This document shows, in pieces, positions 44,350 to 52,149 of a stretch of DNA of 64,000 bases. A program made the position numbers and the translations under genes. Source of the DNA: Nocardioides glacieisoli (GTDB lineage: Bacteria; Actinomycetota; Actinomycetes; Propionibacteriales; Nocardioidaceae). The stretch lies in the NCBI RefSeq assembly GCF_004137245.1, contig NZ_SDWS01000011.1, positions 52,559-116,558 of the forward strand, written 5' to 3'. Position 1 is the stretch's first letter. Each line of letters starts with the position of its first letter. The notes under the pieces were generated by a model. It did no database searches. It saw only the letters and a list, made by a program, of their open reading frames with translations, and was not told where the DNA came from.

Positions 44350-45405
44350 TCAGTCCGGGAGTGAGACGTCCAGATCGAGCGCGGAGTTGTGCTCACTTCC
44401 GGGGACCGCGTCGAGGTCGAGCAGGTCGAGCGCGAGGTTGGCCAGGTCGCCGTTGCGGATCGGCTGGACCGACGCGCGGTACGTCGTACGCCGGGTGCCG
44501 GGGTCGCGGTAGTCGTCGGCGTTGAGGTCGTAGAGGTCCGCGCCCGCCGCCACGCCCGGGCCGGCCACCATGAAGGCGACGCGGTAGTTGGCCAGCTTGG
44601 TGGCGTCGGAGTGGTCCGCGCCCCGGCCGCCGTGGTCGCTGGTGAGGATGATCGCGGTGCTGCCGGCGCGCACGGGGTCGGAGCGCACGGCGCCGACGAT
44701 CTCACCGACGAGGGCGTCGACGCGCTGGACGGCGCGCAGGTAGGCCTTCGACATGAAGCCCTTGTCGTGTCCCACGGCGTCGGGCAGGGAGAGGTGCACG
44801 AAGCGGAAGGCGCGGGTGTGGTCGACGAGGTCGCGGCGCACGGACCGGGTCAGCACGGCGTTGTCCAGGCGGATGCGCGTCGTGTCGATGCTGAGCGGCC
44901 AGCTGCGCTTCCACAGCGTGAACTTCGTCTTGCTGGCGAACAGGGCGGTGTTGCCGCCGGCGTCGTGGATCGAGGTGAAGACCGACTCGATGCGCCGGCC
45001 GGCGGCGGCCTGCACCGTCGCCGGGCGCCGGCGGTCGTCGTTCCAGGTCACGCCGTGTCCGCCGGTCGCGGCCTCGATGCGTCGTCCGGTGACCATGCCG
45101 GTGTGGTTGGGCAGCGTGATCGTCTTCTCGTGCTCGGTGCGCGCGTTGAGCGTGGAGGCGCCGGTTGCCATGAGGTCGTGGAGGTTCGGCGTGCCAGCAG
45201 CACCGAGCTGCTCCAGCGCGTCGGGGTTGAGCCCGTCGATCGAGATCGCGAGGACCGAGCTGACGGGGTCGTCGAGCGACCTCCGCTCGACGCCGCGTTC
45301 GACAAGGGCGGAGTCGCCGCTCGGCACCTGCGCGGGCGCCTGGGCTCCGACGAGGACGATGCTGCTGCAGACGACGACGGACGCAAGGACGGAACGCAGG
45401 GCCAC
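44350..45405 (-). CDS. Secreted alkaline phosphatase-superfamily phosphodiesterase
   Basis: 351 aa with an N-terminal signal. Type I phosphodiesterase/nucleotide pyrophosphatase features: LAISIDGLNPDALEQLGAAG (first metal Asp), EKTITLPNHTGMVTGR (Thr nucleophile region with TLPNH), the LPDAVGHDKG metal site, and ILTSDHGGRG. It should hydrolyse phosphodiesters outside the cell. Probably cotranscribed with the CotH gene. Confidence 0.87.
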   Translation of the reverse strand: MALRSVLASVVVCSSIVLVGAQAPAQVPSGDSALVERGVERRSLDDPVSSVLAISIDGLNPDALEQLGAAGTPNLHDLMATGASTLNARTEHEKTITLPNHTGMVTGRRIEAATGGHGVTWNDDRRRPATVQAAAGRRIESVFTSIHDAGGNTALFASKTKFTLWKRSWPLSIDTTRIRLDNAVLTRSVRRDLVDHTRAFRFVHLSLPDAVGHDKGFMSKAYLRAVQRVDALVGEIVGAVRSDPVRAGSTAIILTSDHGGRGADHSDATKLANYRVAFMVAGPGVAAGADLYDLNADDYRDPGTRRTTYRASVQPIRNGDLANLALDLLDLDAVPGSEHNSALDLDVSLPD

Positions 45406-45496
45406 CGAGCGACCCTAACCCGCGCGGGCCGGTGTGACGGGGTCGACGCGTCGGATGGCGTGACCCGTGACCGGTCCAGCGCCTAGCCTGCTGCCT

Positions 45497-46318
45497 GTGC
45501 CGACCCCCACGCCGACGAGCGCCGATGCCCCGATCGGCATCTTCGACTCCGGCTTCGGCGGTCTCACGGTCGCGCGCTCGGTGATCGACCAGCTTCCGCA
45601 CGAGTCGGTGGTCTACCTCGGCGACACCGCCCGCCAGCCCTACGGCCAGAAGCCGATCGGCGAGGTGCGCGAGTACGCCCTCGAGTGCCTCGACCACCTC
45701 TACGAGCAGGGCGTCAAGGCGCTCGTCATCGCGTGCAACTCCGCCAGCGCCGCGATGCTGCGCGACGCCCGGGAGCGCTACGACGTACCCGTCGTCGAGG
45801 TGATCCTCCCGGCCGCCCGCCGCGCCGCGGCCGCCACCCGCAACCGCCAGGTCGGCGTCATCTGCACGCGCGCCACGGCCAGCTCGATGGCGTACGACGA
45901 CGCGTTCGCCGCCGCGCCCCACCTCGACCTCCACATCCAGGCGTGCCCGAGCTTCGTCGACTACGTGGAGCAGGGGGTCACCGGCGGGGACGAGCTCCTC
46001 GCCGCCGCCCACGAGTACCTCGACCCGCTGGCCGCCGCCGGCGTCGACACCCTCATCCTCGGCTGCACGCACTACCCGCTGCTGACCGGCGTCATCTCCT
46101 ACGTGATGGGCGACGAGGTGACCCTCGTCAGCTCGGCCGAGGAGTGCGCGAAGGACGTCTACAAGATGCTCGCCCGCACCGGGCCGATGCGCGAGGGCGG
46201 CGAGGCCGACTACACCTTCTCGACGACCGGCAGCCCCGAGGACTTCGCCACCATCGGTCGCCGGTTCCTGGGCTCCGAGCTCCTCGGTGCGAGCCAGTTC
46301 GCCGGCGGGGTGCGCTGA
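45497..46318 (+). CDS. murI: Glutamate racemase
   Basis: 273 aa from GTG 45497, chosen because TAGCCT lies seven bases upstream (leaderless). The in-frame GTG 45467 would add a 10-residue Pro-rich extension. Catalytic pieces: GIFDSGFGGLTVARS (Asp), ACNSASAA (first Cys) and GCTHYPLL (second Cys). It makes D-glutamate for peptidoglycan. Its stop overlaps the next ATG (TGATG). Gene order murI/MBL/rph/rdgB follows Rv1338-Rv1341. Confidence 0.93.
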   Translation: MPTPTPTSADAPIGIFDSGFGGLTVARSVIDQLPHESVVYLGDTARQPYGQKPIGEVREYALECLDHLYEQGVKALVIACNSASAAMLRDARERYDVPVVEVILPAARRAAAATRNRQVGVICTRATASSMAYDDAFAAAPHLDLHIQACPSFVDYVEQGVTGGDELLAAAHEYLDPLAAAGVDTLILGCTHYPLLTGVISYVMGDEVTLVSSAEECAKDVYKMLARTGPMREGGEADYTFSTTGSPEDFATIGRRFLGSELLGASQFAGGVR

Positions 46319-47088
46319 TGCGACTGACGATCGTCGGCTGCTCCGGCTCCTACCCGGGGCCGGACTCGACCGCCAGCTGCTACCTCCTCGAGGCGGAGCA
46401 CGAGGGTCGTACGTGGCGAATCCTCCTCGACCTCGGCAACGGGGCGCTCGGCCAGCTGCACCGCTACGCCGACCCGCTCGAGATCGACGCCGTCCTGGTC
46501 AGCCACCTGCACGCCGACCACTGCCTCGACCTCTGCGGCTACTACGTGATGCGCAAGTACCACCCGACGGGTCCGCAGCCGCGGATCCCGGTCTGGGGAC
46601 CGGCCGGCACGGCCGACCGGATGGCACGCGCCTACGACCTGCCCCTCGACCCGGGGATGAACGAGGAGTTCGCCTTCCACGACTGGAGCAGCAGGAGCTC
46701 GGACGCGCCCGTCGTCATCGGCCCGTTCACGGTCGAGCCCCGGCAGGTCGTGCACCCGGTCACGGCGTACTCCCTGCGGGTCTCCGCCGGTGGCCGCACC
46801 CTCGTCTACTCCGGCGACACCGGACCGTGCGACGCGCTCGACGAGGCGGCGACCGGCGCCGACCTCCTGCTGGCCGAGGCGTCCTTCGAGAGCGGTGCCG
46901 ACAACCCGCCCGACCTGCACCTGACCGGCGCCGACTGCGGCCGTACGGCGTCGCGTGCCGGCGTCGGCCGGCTCGTCCTCACCCACGTGCCGCCGTGGCA
47001 CGACCCGGCGGTCGCCGAGGCCGAGGCGCGCGGCGAGTGGTCGGGCCCGGTCGAGCTGGCACGCGCCGGCGCGACCTACGAGATCTGA
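46318..47088 (+). CDS. MBL-fold hydrolase (Rv1339-like)
   Basis: 256 aa. Metallo-beta-lactamase fold of the RNase Z/phosphodiesterase type: LVSHLHADHCLDL (HxHxDH), RTLVYSGDTGPCD and LVLTHVPPWHDP. By position between murI and rph it corresponds to M. tuberculosis Rv1339, reported as an atypical cyclic-nucleotide phosphodiesterase. Substrate here is inferred from that. Translationally coupled to murI by TGATG. Confidence 0.88.
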   Translation: MRLTIVGCSGSYPGPDSTASCYLLEAEHEGRTWRILLDLGNGALGQLHRYADPLEIDAVLVSHLHADHCLDLCGYYVMRKYHPTGPQPRIPVWGPAGTADRMARAYDLPLDPGMNEEFAFHDWSSRSSDAPVVIGPFTVEPRQVVHPVTAYSLRVSAGGRTLVYSGDTGPCDALDEAATGADLLLAEASFESGADNPPDLHLTGADCGRTASRAGVGRLVLTHVPPWHDPAVAEAEARGEWSGPVELARAGATYEI

Positions 47089-47096
47089 GCGGGCGC

Positions 47097-47747
47097 TCAG
47101 ACCAGACCTGCGTCGTGCACGATCATCGCCACCTGCACGCGGTTGGTGCCGTCGAGCTTGGTGAGCAGCCGCGAGACGTGGGACTTCACCGTCGGCACGG
47201 AGAGGTAGAGCTCCGAGGCGATCTCGGAGTTGCTCAGCCCGCGCCCGACGCAGACCGCGACCTCGAGCTCGCGCTCGGTGAGCACCGTCAGCCGGTCGGC
47301 GGCGGCGGTCGAGCGGTCGCTCGAGGTGGAGCTGCGCAGCCGCGACACGATGCTGCGGGTCGCCGACGGGGAGAGCATCGCGTCGCCGGCGGCCACGGTG
47401 CGGATCGCATGGACGATGTCGCTGGGCGGCGTGTCCTTGAGCAGGAAGCCGTCGGCGCCGGCGGCGACCGCCCGGACGACGTGGTCGTCGGCGTCGAACG
47501 TCGTCAGCACCACGACAGCCGGCGGCGACGGCTGCTGGTGCAGCACCTGGGTGGCCTCGAGGCCGTCCATCACCGGCATCCGGATGTCCATGAGGACCAC
47601 GTCGGGGTCGAGCTCGCCGACCAGTGCGACGCCGACCTGTCCGTTGGGTGCCTCGCCGACCACGTCGATGTCGCTCTGCCCGCCGAGCATCAGCGCGAGC
47701 GCAGACCTGACGAGTGGGTCGTCGTCGACGAGCAGCACCCGGATCAT
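47097..47747 (-). CDS. NarL/LuxR-family response regulator
   Basis: 216 aa from ATG 47747, which overlaps the kinase stop (ATGA). Receiver domain: RVLLVDDDPLVRSALALML, the phospho-acceptor Asp in DVVLMDIRMPVMDG, and the Lys in GFLLKDTPP. The C-terminal LuxR helix-turn-helix is LTERELEVAVCVGRGLSNSEIASELYLSVPTVKSHVSRLL. Cotranscribed with the sensor kinase. Regulated genes are unknown. Confidence 0.93.
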   Translation of the reverse strand: MIRVLLVDDDPLVRSALALMLGGQSDIDVVGEAPNGQVGVALVGELDPDVVLMDIRMPVMDGLEATQVLHQQPSPPAVVVLTTFDADDHVVRAVAAGADGFLLKDTPPSDIVHAIRTVAAGDAMLSPSATRSIVSRLRSSTSSDRSTAAADRLTVLTERELEVAVCVGRGLSNSEIASELYLSVPTVKSHVSRLLTKLDGTNRVQVAMIVHDAGLV

Positions 47748-48919
47748 GCCGTCCACGGTAACCATGCCTCGAGGACGAACGTCGCACCCTCGGTGCGCTG
47801 GTCGAGTCGGCCACCGCGCAGCTCGGTGCGCTCGCGGAGACCGACCAGGCCCAGTCCGGCGCCGGGTGCGCCGGTCCCTCCGTCAGTCGGGGGGTCGGCC
47901 AAGGGGTTGGCCAGGGTCACCGTGATCCCCGAGCGCGGGTCGCCGGTGGAGCTGATCGCGACCTCCGAGCCGGGCGCGTGCTTGCGCACGTTGGTGATGC
48001 CCTCCTGCACGATCCGGTAGACCGTGCGACCGGTCGCCGGCGGCACCGGCGTCGTGACGTCGACGCGGTCGGTCCAGGCGACGTCGAGGCCGAGGTCCTG
48101 CGCCTCGGCGACCAGCGCCGCGATGTCGTCGTACGTCGGCTGCGGTCGGGCGGTGACCGGTCCCGGGTCGTCCTCGCGCAGCACGCCGAGGACGTCGCGG
48201 AGCTCGTGGAGGGCGTCATTGGCCTGGCCCTGGATCTGGCCGAGTCCCTCCCGCAACCGCTCGCTGTCGAGGTCGTCGCGGAACGCGAGCGCCCCTGCCT
48301 GCATCGACACCTGCGTGATCCGGTGGGCCAGCACGTCGTGCATCTCCCGGGCGATCCGCGCGCGCTCCGTCGAGCGGGCCTGCCCCAGCCTCAGGTCCTG
48401 CTCGGTCTCGGCCCGTTCGGCACGTGTCCGCAGCGTCCACAGCAGCTCGCGCCGCGAGCCGATGTAGAGGCCCCAGCCCATCATCCCTGCGTTGACGACG
48501 AGGTTCACCACGGTCGTGACCACCTCGTCGTTGTCGGGGAAGGGCGCGATCGTGGTCCAGGTCTGCGCGGCGGCGAAGTTGGTGATGCCCACCAGCAGGA
48601 TCTGGCGGAGGTCGCGCCGGGTGGCGACCGACACCGCGGCCAGGGTCGCCGGACCGGCCGCGATCCCCGACAGGGCGCTCATCGCTGCGATCACGAGGGC
48701 GATCGGGACCGGCGCGCGCCGGCGGAAGTGCACCAGCACGAAGGCCGCGACCCCCAGCACGACCTCGACGACGAAGAGGGTCCGGTGCTCACGCCACTCG
48801 ATGTCGGCGACGGTGAGCCAGACGACCGCCGAGAACGCCACGCACAGGGCGTCGCGCCACGCGTGATCCACCCAGCGCAGCGCGGGCTGGGTCTCGGAGG
48901 CGGACGGGCGGGTCTCCAC
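47744..48919 (-). CDS. HisKA_3-type sensor histidine kinase
   Basis: 391 aa from GTG 48919, seven bases after a TAGGCT on the same strand (leaderless); longer starts read through this promoter. Four to six N-terminal membrane helices, then a dimerisation domain with the phospho-acceptor His in TERARIAREMHDVLAHRITQVS, and a HATPase region with IVQEGITNVRKHAPG (N-box) and GAGLGLVGLRERTELRGG (G-box). It senses an unknown membrane or extracellular signal. The pair interrupts the murI-rph-rdgB order. Confidence 0.92.
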   Translation of the reverse strand: METRPSASETQPALRWVDHAWRDALCVAFSAVVWLTVADIEWREHRTLFVVEVVLGVAAFVLVHFRRRAPVPIALVIAAMSALSGIAAGPATLAAVSVATRRDLRQILLVGITNFAAAQTWTTIAPFPDNDEVVTTVVNLVVNAGMMGWGLYIGSRRELLWTLRTRAERAETEQDLRLGQARSTERARIAREMHDVLAHRITQVSMQAGALAFRDDLDSERLREGLGQIQGQANDALHELRDVLGVLREDDPGPVTARPQPTYDDIAALVAEAQDLGLDVAWTDRVDVTTPVPPATGRTVYRIVQEGITNVRKHAPGSEVAISSTGDPRSGITVTLANPLADPPTDGGTGAPGAGLGLVGLRERTELRGGRLDQRTEGATFVLEAWLPWTA

Positions 48920-49182
48920 GGCGGTGAGCCTAGCGACCGGACCCCCTACTTTGGTCGCATACGGGAGCGCCGTTGGACCGATGCGCGAGGCCCTCTGGTA
49001 AGGCGACCCTTGGTGCACCACCGCGTGGAGGGAGCTGCGCGGCGTGGGGCTGCGCTTGTAGGTCCCACTGGGGTAGGGGCCTTCGAGCCGGGTCCGGTAA
49101 CTCACGGGGGTGACCGGGCCCGGCTCAGCCACTCTCTCCCCGCCTCTTCGGGCTGTCTCCAGGCGCGTCTAGGGTCGTCCCC

Positions 49183-49926
49183 ATGACTGCTGCACCGCGC
49201 GCTGACGGCCGCGCCGACGACGAGCTCCGCCCGATCACCATCACCCGCCACTGGCTGGACCACGCGGCGGGCTCGGTGCTGGTCGAGTTCGGCGGCACCA
49301 AGGTGCTCTGCGCCGCCTCGGCCTCCGAGGGCGTCCCGCGCTGGCGCAAGGGCTCGGGCCTGGGCTGGGTGACGGCGGAGTACGCCATGCTCCCGGCCGC
49401 CACCAACACCCGCTCCGACCGCGAGTCGGTGAAGGGCCGGATCGGCGGGCGCACCCACGAGATCTCCCGCCTGATCGGCCGTTCACTGCGCGCCGTCATC
49501 GACTACCAGGCGCTCGGCGAGAACACCATCGTGCTCGACTGCGACGTGCTCCAGGCCGACGGCGGCACCCGCACGGCGGCGATCACGGGTGCGTACGTCG
49601 CCCTGGCCGACGCGGTCGCCCACCTGCGAGCCAGCGGCGCGCTGACCGGCGAGCCCCAGGCCCGTCCAGTACTCACCGGATCGGTCGCCGCAGTGAGCGT
49701 CGGCATCATCGACGGCGTGCCGCGCCTCGACCTGCCCTACGTCGAGGACGTCCGCGCCGAGACCGACATGAACGTCGTGATGACCGGCGAGGGGAAGTTC
49801 GTCGAGGTGCAGGGCACCGCCGAGGGCGCCGCCTTCGACCGCGCCGAGCTCGACGCGTTGCTGGCCCTCGCCGAGAAGGGTTGCGCCGACCTGACCCGGA
49901 TGCAGCAGGAGGCCCTCGCGCGATGA
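49183..49926 (+). CDS. rph: RNase PH
   Basis: 247 aa. ATG 49183 lies seven bases after TAGGGT (leaderless). N-terminal ADGRADDELRPITITRHWLDHAAGSVLVEFGGTKVLCAAS, the phosphate-binding RIGGRTHEISRLIGRSLRAV, the active-site region TIVLDCDVLQADGGTRTAAITGAYVAL and DLPYVEDVRAETDMNVVMT. It trims tRNA 3' ends by phosphorolysis. Coupled to rdgB by an ATGA overlap. Confidence 0.95.
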   Translation: MTAAPRADGRADDELRPITITRHWLDHAAGSVLVEFGGTKVLCAASASEGVPRWRKGSGLGWVTAEYAMLPAATNTRSDRESVKGRIGGRTHEISRLIGRSLRAVIDYQALGENTIVLDCDVLQADGGTRTAAITGAYVALADAVAHLRASGALTGEPQARPVLTGSVAAVSVGIIDGVPRLDLPYVEDVRAETDMNVVMTGEGKFVEVQGTAEGAAFDRAELDALLALAEKGCADLTRMQQEALAR

Positions 49927-50537
49927 GGGTGTTCCTGGCCTCGGGCAACGCGAAGAAGATCGGCGAGATGCAACGGATCCTCGCCGAGCACGTCGCGGAC
50001 ATCGAGGTCCTCGGCATCGGCGACATCGACGGCTACGTCGAGCCGGTCGAGGACCAGCCCACGTTCGAGGGCAACGCGCTGCTCAAGGCGCGCGCCGGCG
50101 TCGCGGCGACGGGGCTGCCGTCCATCGCCGACGACAGCGGGCTCTGCGTCGACGCGCTCAACGGGATGCCGGGCGTGCTGTCGGCCCGGTGGTCCGGCCC
50201 ACCCAAGAGTGATGTTCGGAACAACGAGCTCCTGCTCGCCCAGCTCGACGACGTACCCGACGAGCGGCGTGGCGCGCACTTCACGTGCGCGATCGCGTGG
50301 GTGCTCCCCGACGGGCGCGAGCACGTGGTCGAGGGTCGGATGTCCGGCCGGATCATCCGCGAGCAGCGGGGGAGTGGCGGGTTCGGCTACGACGTCGTGT
50401 TCGTGGCCGACGAGCACTCCGACGAGGGCCTCACCTCGGCCGAGCTCGAGCCGGCGGAGAAGGACCGCATCTCCCACCGCGGCCGCGCGCTGCGCGAGCT
50501 GGCGCCGACGGTCGCGGCGGACCTGTCAGGCCGCTGA
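49923..50537 (+). CDS. rdgB: dITP/XTP pyrophosphatase (RdgB/HAM1)
   Basis: 204 aa from ATG 49923 (ATGA with the rph stop). HAM1 motifs are FLASGNAKKIGEM, TFEGNALLKARA, SIADDSGLCVDALNGMPGVLSARW and GSGGFGYDVVFV, ending EKDRISHRGRALREL. It hydrolyses non-canonical purine triphosphates. The pairing with rph is conserved. Its tail overlaps the convergent transporter gene by 12 nt. Confidence 0.95.
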   Translation: MRVFLASGNAKKIGEMQRILAEHVADIEVLGIGDIDGYVEPVEDQPTFEGNALLKARAGVAATGLPSIADDSGLCVDALNGMPGVLSARWSGPPKSDVRNNELLLAQLDDVPDERRGAHFTCAIAWVLPDGREHVVEGRMSGRIIREQRGSGGFGYDVVFVADEHSDEGLTSAELEPAEKDRISHRGRALRELAPTVAADLSGR

Positions 50538-51401
50538 CGCAGCCTCGCGGTCGCTGACCCGGCGCGAGACCCACATGCCCCAGAGCGCCGCGAACAGGAA
50601 CATGATCAGCGAGTAGACGGCCGCAGGCACCGAGATCTCCACCTCGTCGAGGACCTCGACGGCGACGAAGATCGCGAGCGTCGCATTGTGCACGCCGACC
50701 TCCATCGAGGACGCGATCGCCTGGGGGCCGGTGACGCCGAACGCCTTCGGGACGAAGTAGCCCACGAGCAGGCTGATCGCGCAGAACAGCGCAGCGATCA
50801 GGCCGACGTCGGCGAGGTAGTCGCCGACGTTCTCGAGCTGGTCGAGCAGGATGCCGAGGACCAGGATCGCGAGGATGACCGCCGACCCGATGCGCACCGG
50901 CTTGTCCATCCGGCGTGCGAAGTCGGGCGCCCGGTCGTTCACCAGCATGCCGATGCCCACCGGCACGAGGATCAGTGCGAACACCTTGACGATCTCGACC
51001 AGCGGCATCGTCACGTCGTCCTGCCGGTCGAAGTAGGCGATCGCGAACCCGGTGATCAGCGGCAGCGTCACCACGGCGATCACGGTGTTGATCGCGGTCA
51101 GCGTGATGTTGAGCGCCACGTCGCCCTTGAACAGGTGGCTGAAGAGGTTGGCCGTGGTGCCACCGGGCGACGCCGCGAGCAGCAGCATGCCGATGCCGAG
51201 CAGCGCAGGCAGGTCGAAGAGGACGACGAGGCCGAAGCAGATCGCCGGCAGCAGCAGGATCTGGCACGCGAGCGCGACTCCGACGGCCTTGGGCGCGCGG
51301 CCGACCCGCTTGAAGTCGCCGATCGTCAGGTCCAGGCCGAGGCCGAACATGATGATCGCGAGCGCGAGGGGCAGTCCGACAGTCGTCAGCGCGGAGTCCA
51401 T
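50526..51401 (-). CDS. BASS-family sodium symporter-like protein
   Basis: 291 aa, nine or ten membrane helices. It begins TVGLPLALAIIMFGLGLDLTIGDFKRV and contains the core motif LLLAASPGGTTANLFSHLFKGDVALNITLTAINTV, a BASS family hallmark. Members move bile acids, keto-acids or other organic anions with sodium; the substrate is unknown. A later YFVPKAFGVTGPQAIASSMEVGVHNATLAIFV helix pair is also typical. Confidence 0.88.
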   Translation of the reverse strand: MDSALTTVGLPLALAIIMFGLGLDLTIGDFKRVGRAPKAVGVALACQILLLPAICFGLVVLFDLPALLGIGMLLLAASPGGTTANLFSHLFKGDVALNITLTAINTVIAVVTLPLITGFAIAYFDRQDDVTMPLVEIVKVFALILVPVGIGMLVNDRAPDFARRMDKPVRIGSAVILAILVLGILLDQLENVGDYLADVGLIAALFCAISLLVGYFVPKAFGVTGPQAIASSMEVGVHNATLAIFVAVEVLDEVEISVPAAVYSLIMFLFAALWGMWVSRRVSDREAASAA

Positions 51402-51455
51402 GCGCGGACCCTAGTGGTGACGGTCGTCACGCGCGACGGTTCTTTGGTCGTGGAG

Positions 51456-51531
51456 TGGTGCGCTCGGAGAGATTCGAACTCTCACTGGCCGCGACCTAAA
51501 CGCGGTGCCTCTGCCGTTGGGCTACGAGCGC
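51456..51531 (-). tRNA. tRNA with UAG anticodon (Leu), short variable loop
   Basis: Reading the minus strand: acceptor GCGCTCG/CGAGCGC with discriminator A and encoded CCA; D-arm GCC/GGC; anticodon stem CCGCG/CGCGG enclosing loop TTTAGGT, so the anticodon is UAG (codon CUA, Leu); T-arm GAGAG-TTCGAAT-CTCTC. The variable region is only five bases (CCAGT), whereas bacterial tRNA-Leu normally has a long variable arm. 76 nt with CCA. The cloverleaf is otherwise regular, so it is a real tRNA-like gene of unusual class. Confidence 0.88.
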
Positions 51532-51537
51532 TGGGAC

Positions 51538-52008
51538 TCAGTCCAACCCTAGGTCCCGGCGCAGCTTCGCGACGTGGCCGGTGGCCTTGACGTTGTACTG
51601 CGCGAGCTCGACCTTCCCGTCCTCGTCGATCACGAAGGTCGAGCGGAGCACGCCCTCGACCTCCTTGCCGTAGAGCTTCTTGGTGCCGTGGGCGCCGTAG
51701 GCCTTGTGCACCGCGAGGTCCTCGTCGGAGAGCAGCGTGAGGGTGAGGGCGTCGCGCTCGCGGAACTTCGCGAGCTTGGCCGGCTTGTCCTTGGAGACGC
51801 CGAGCACCTCGTAGCCGGCGCCGCGCAGCGAGTCCAGCGACTCGGAGAAGTCGCACGCCTGCTTGGTGCAGCCGGGGGTCATCGCGGCCGGGTAGAAGTA
51901 GACGATCACCTTCTTGCCGCGGAGGTCGGCGAGGCTCACCTGCTCCTCGGTGTCGCTGGTGAGCGTGAAGTCGGGTGCGGTGTCGCCGGGGGCGAGGCGG
52001 TCGGTCAT
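51538..52008 (-). CDS. bcp: Thioredoxin-dependent peroxiredoxin (Bcp/PrxQ)
   Basis: 156 aa. Begins DRLAPGDTAPDFTLTSDTEE, with the peroxidatic Cys in YPAAMTPGCTKQACDF, which also has the resolving Cys five residues later (C-x4-C, the BCP pattern). It reduces hydroperoxides. Its stop is 6 nt from the tRNA, and it is divergent from the metal transporter operon, with a Nur-like box between them. Confidence 0.93.
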   Translation of the reverse strand: MTDRLAPGDTAPDFTLTSDTEEQVSLADLRGKKVIVYFYPAAMTPGCTKQACDFSESLDSLRGAGYEVLGVSKDKPAKLAKFRERDALTLTLLSDEDLAVHKAYGAHGTKKLYGKEVEGVLRSTFVIDEDGKVELAQYNVKATGHVAKLRRDLGLD

Positions 52009-52055
52009 CGTGATCCATCTTCCTGCGCGGGGTGGCCAATCCGAACGACTGGCTG

Positions 52056-52078
52056 TTGCGAACGACTTGCAATAGTGT
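52056..52078 (+). promoter_or_regulatory. Nur-type box and -10 of the metal transporter operon
   Basis: TTGCGA-ACGAC-TTGCAA (52056-52072) matches the Nur consensus tTGCaa-N5-ttGCAA known from Streptomyces. It abuts TAGTGT (52073-52078), a TANNNT -10. A repressor bound here would block the promoter when nickel is sufficient. Confidence 0.65.
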
Positions 52079-52080
52079 CG

Positions 52081-52113
52081 GTGGGCCGGCAGGACTTGGG
52101 AACCAGCCGGCCA
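52081..52113 (+). promoter_or_regulatory. Leader hairpin before the metal transporter operon
   Basis: GTGGGCCGGC (52081) pairs with GCCGGCCAC (52105) with one bulged G, around a 14-nt loop. It falls in the ~65-nt leader between the predicted transcription start and GTG 52150. I see none of the conserved blocks of cobalamin or NiCo riboswitches. Confidence 0.45.
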
Positions 52114-52149
52114 CCAGACATCCAACCAGCAGAGCTGAGGAGCAACCAC

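Noticed and set aside
45467..45496. Upstream GTG start for murI
   Set aside because: It would place the TAGCCT -10 element inside the coding region and add a Pro-rich extension not typical of MurI.
48920..49182. Possible small gene between the kinase and rph
   Set aside because: No frame with a start, Shine-Dalgarno and sensible protein was found. Only the two divergent leaderless promoters are evident.
52010..52149. Cobalamin riboswitch before the CbiM-like gene
   Set aside because: The core blocks of the cobalamin box (such as GCCACTG with its partner helix) are absent. Only a simple hairpin and a Nur-like box are seen.
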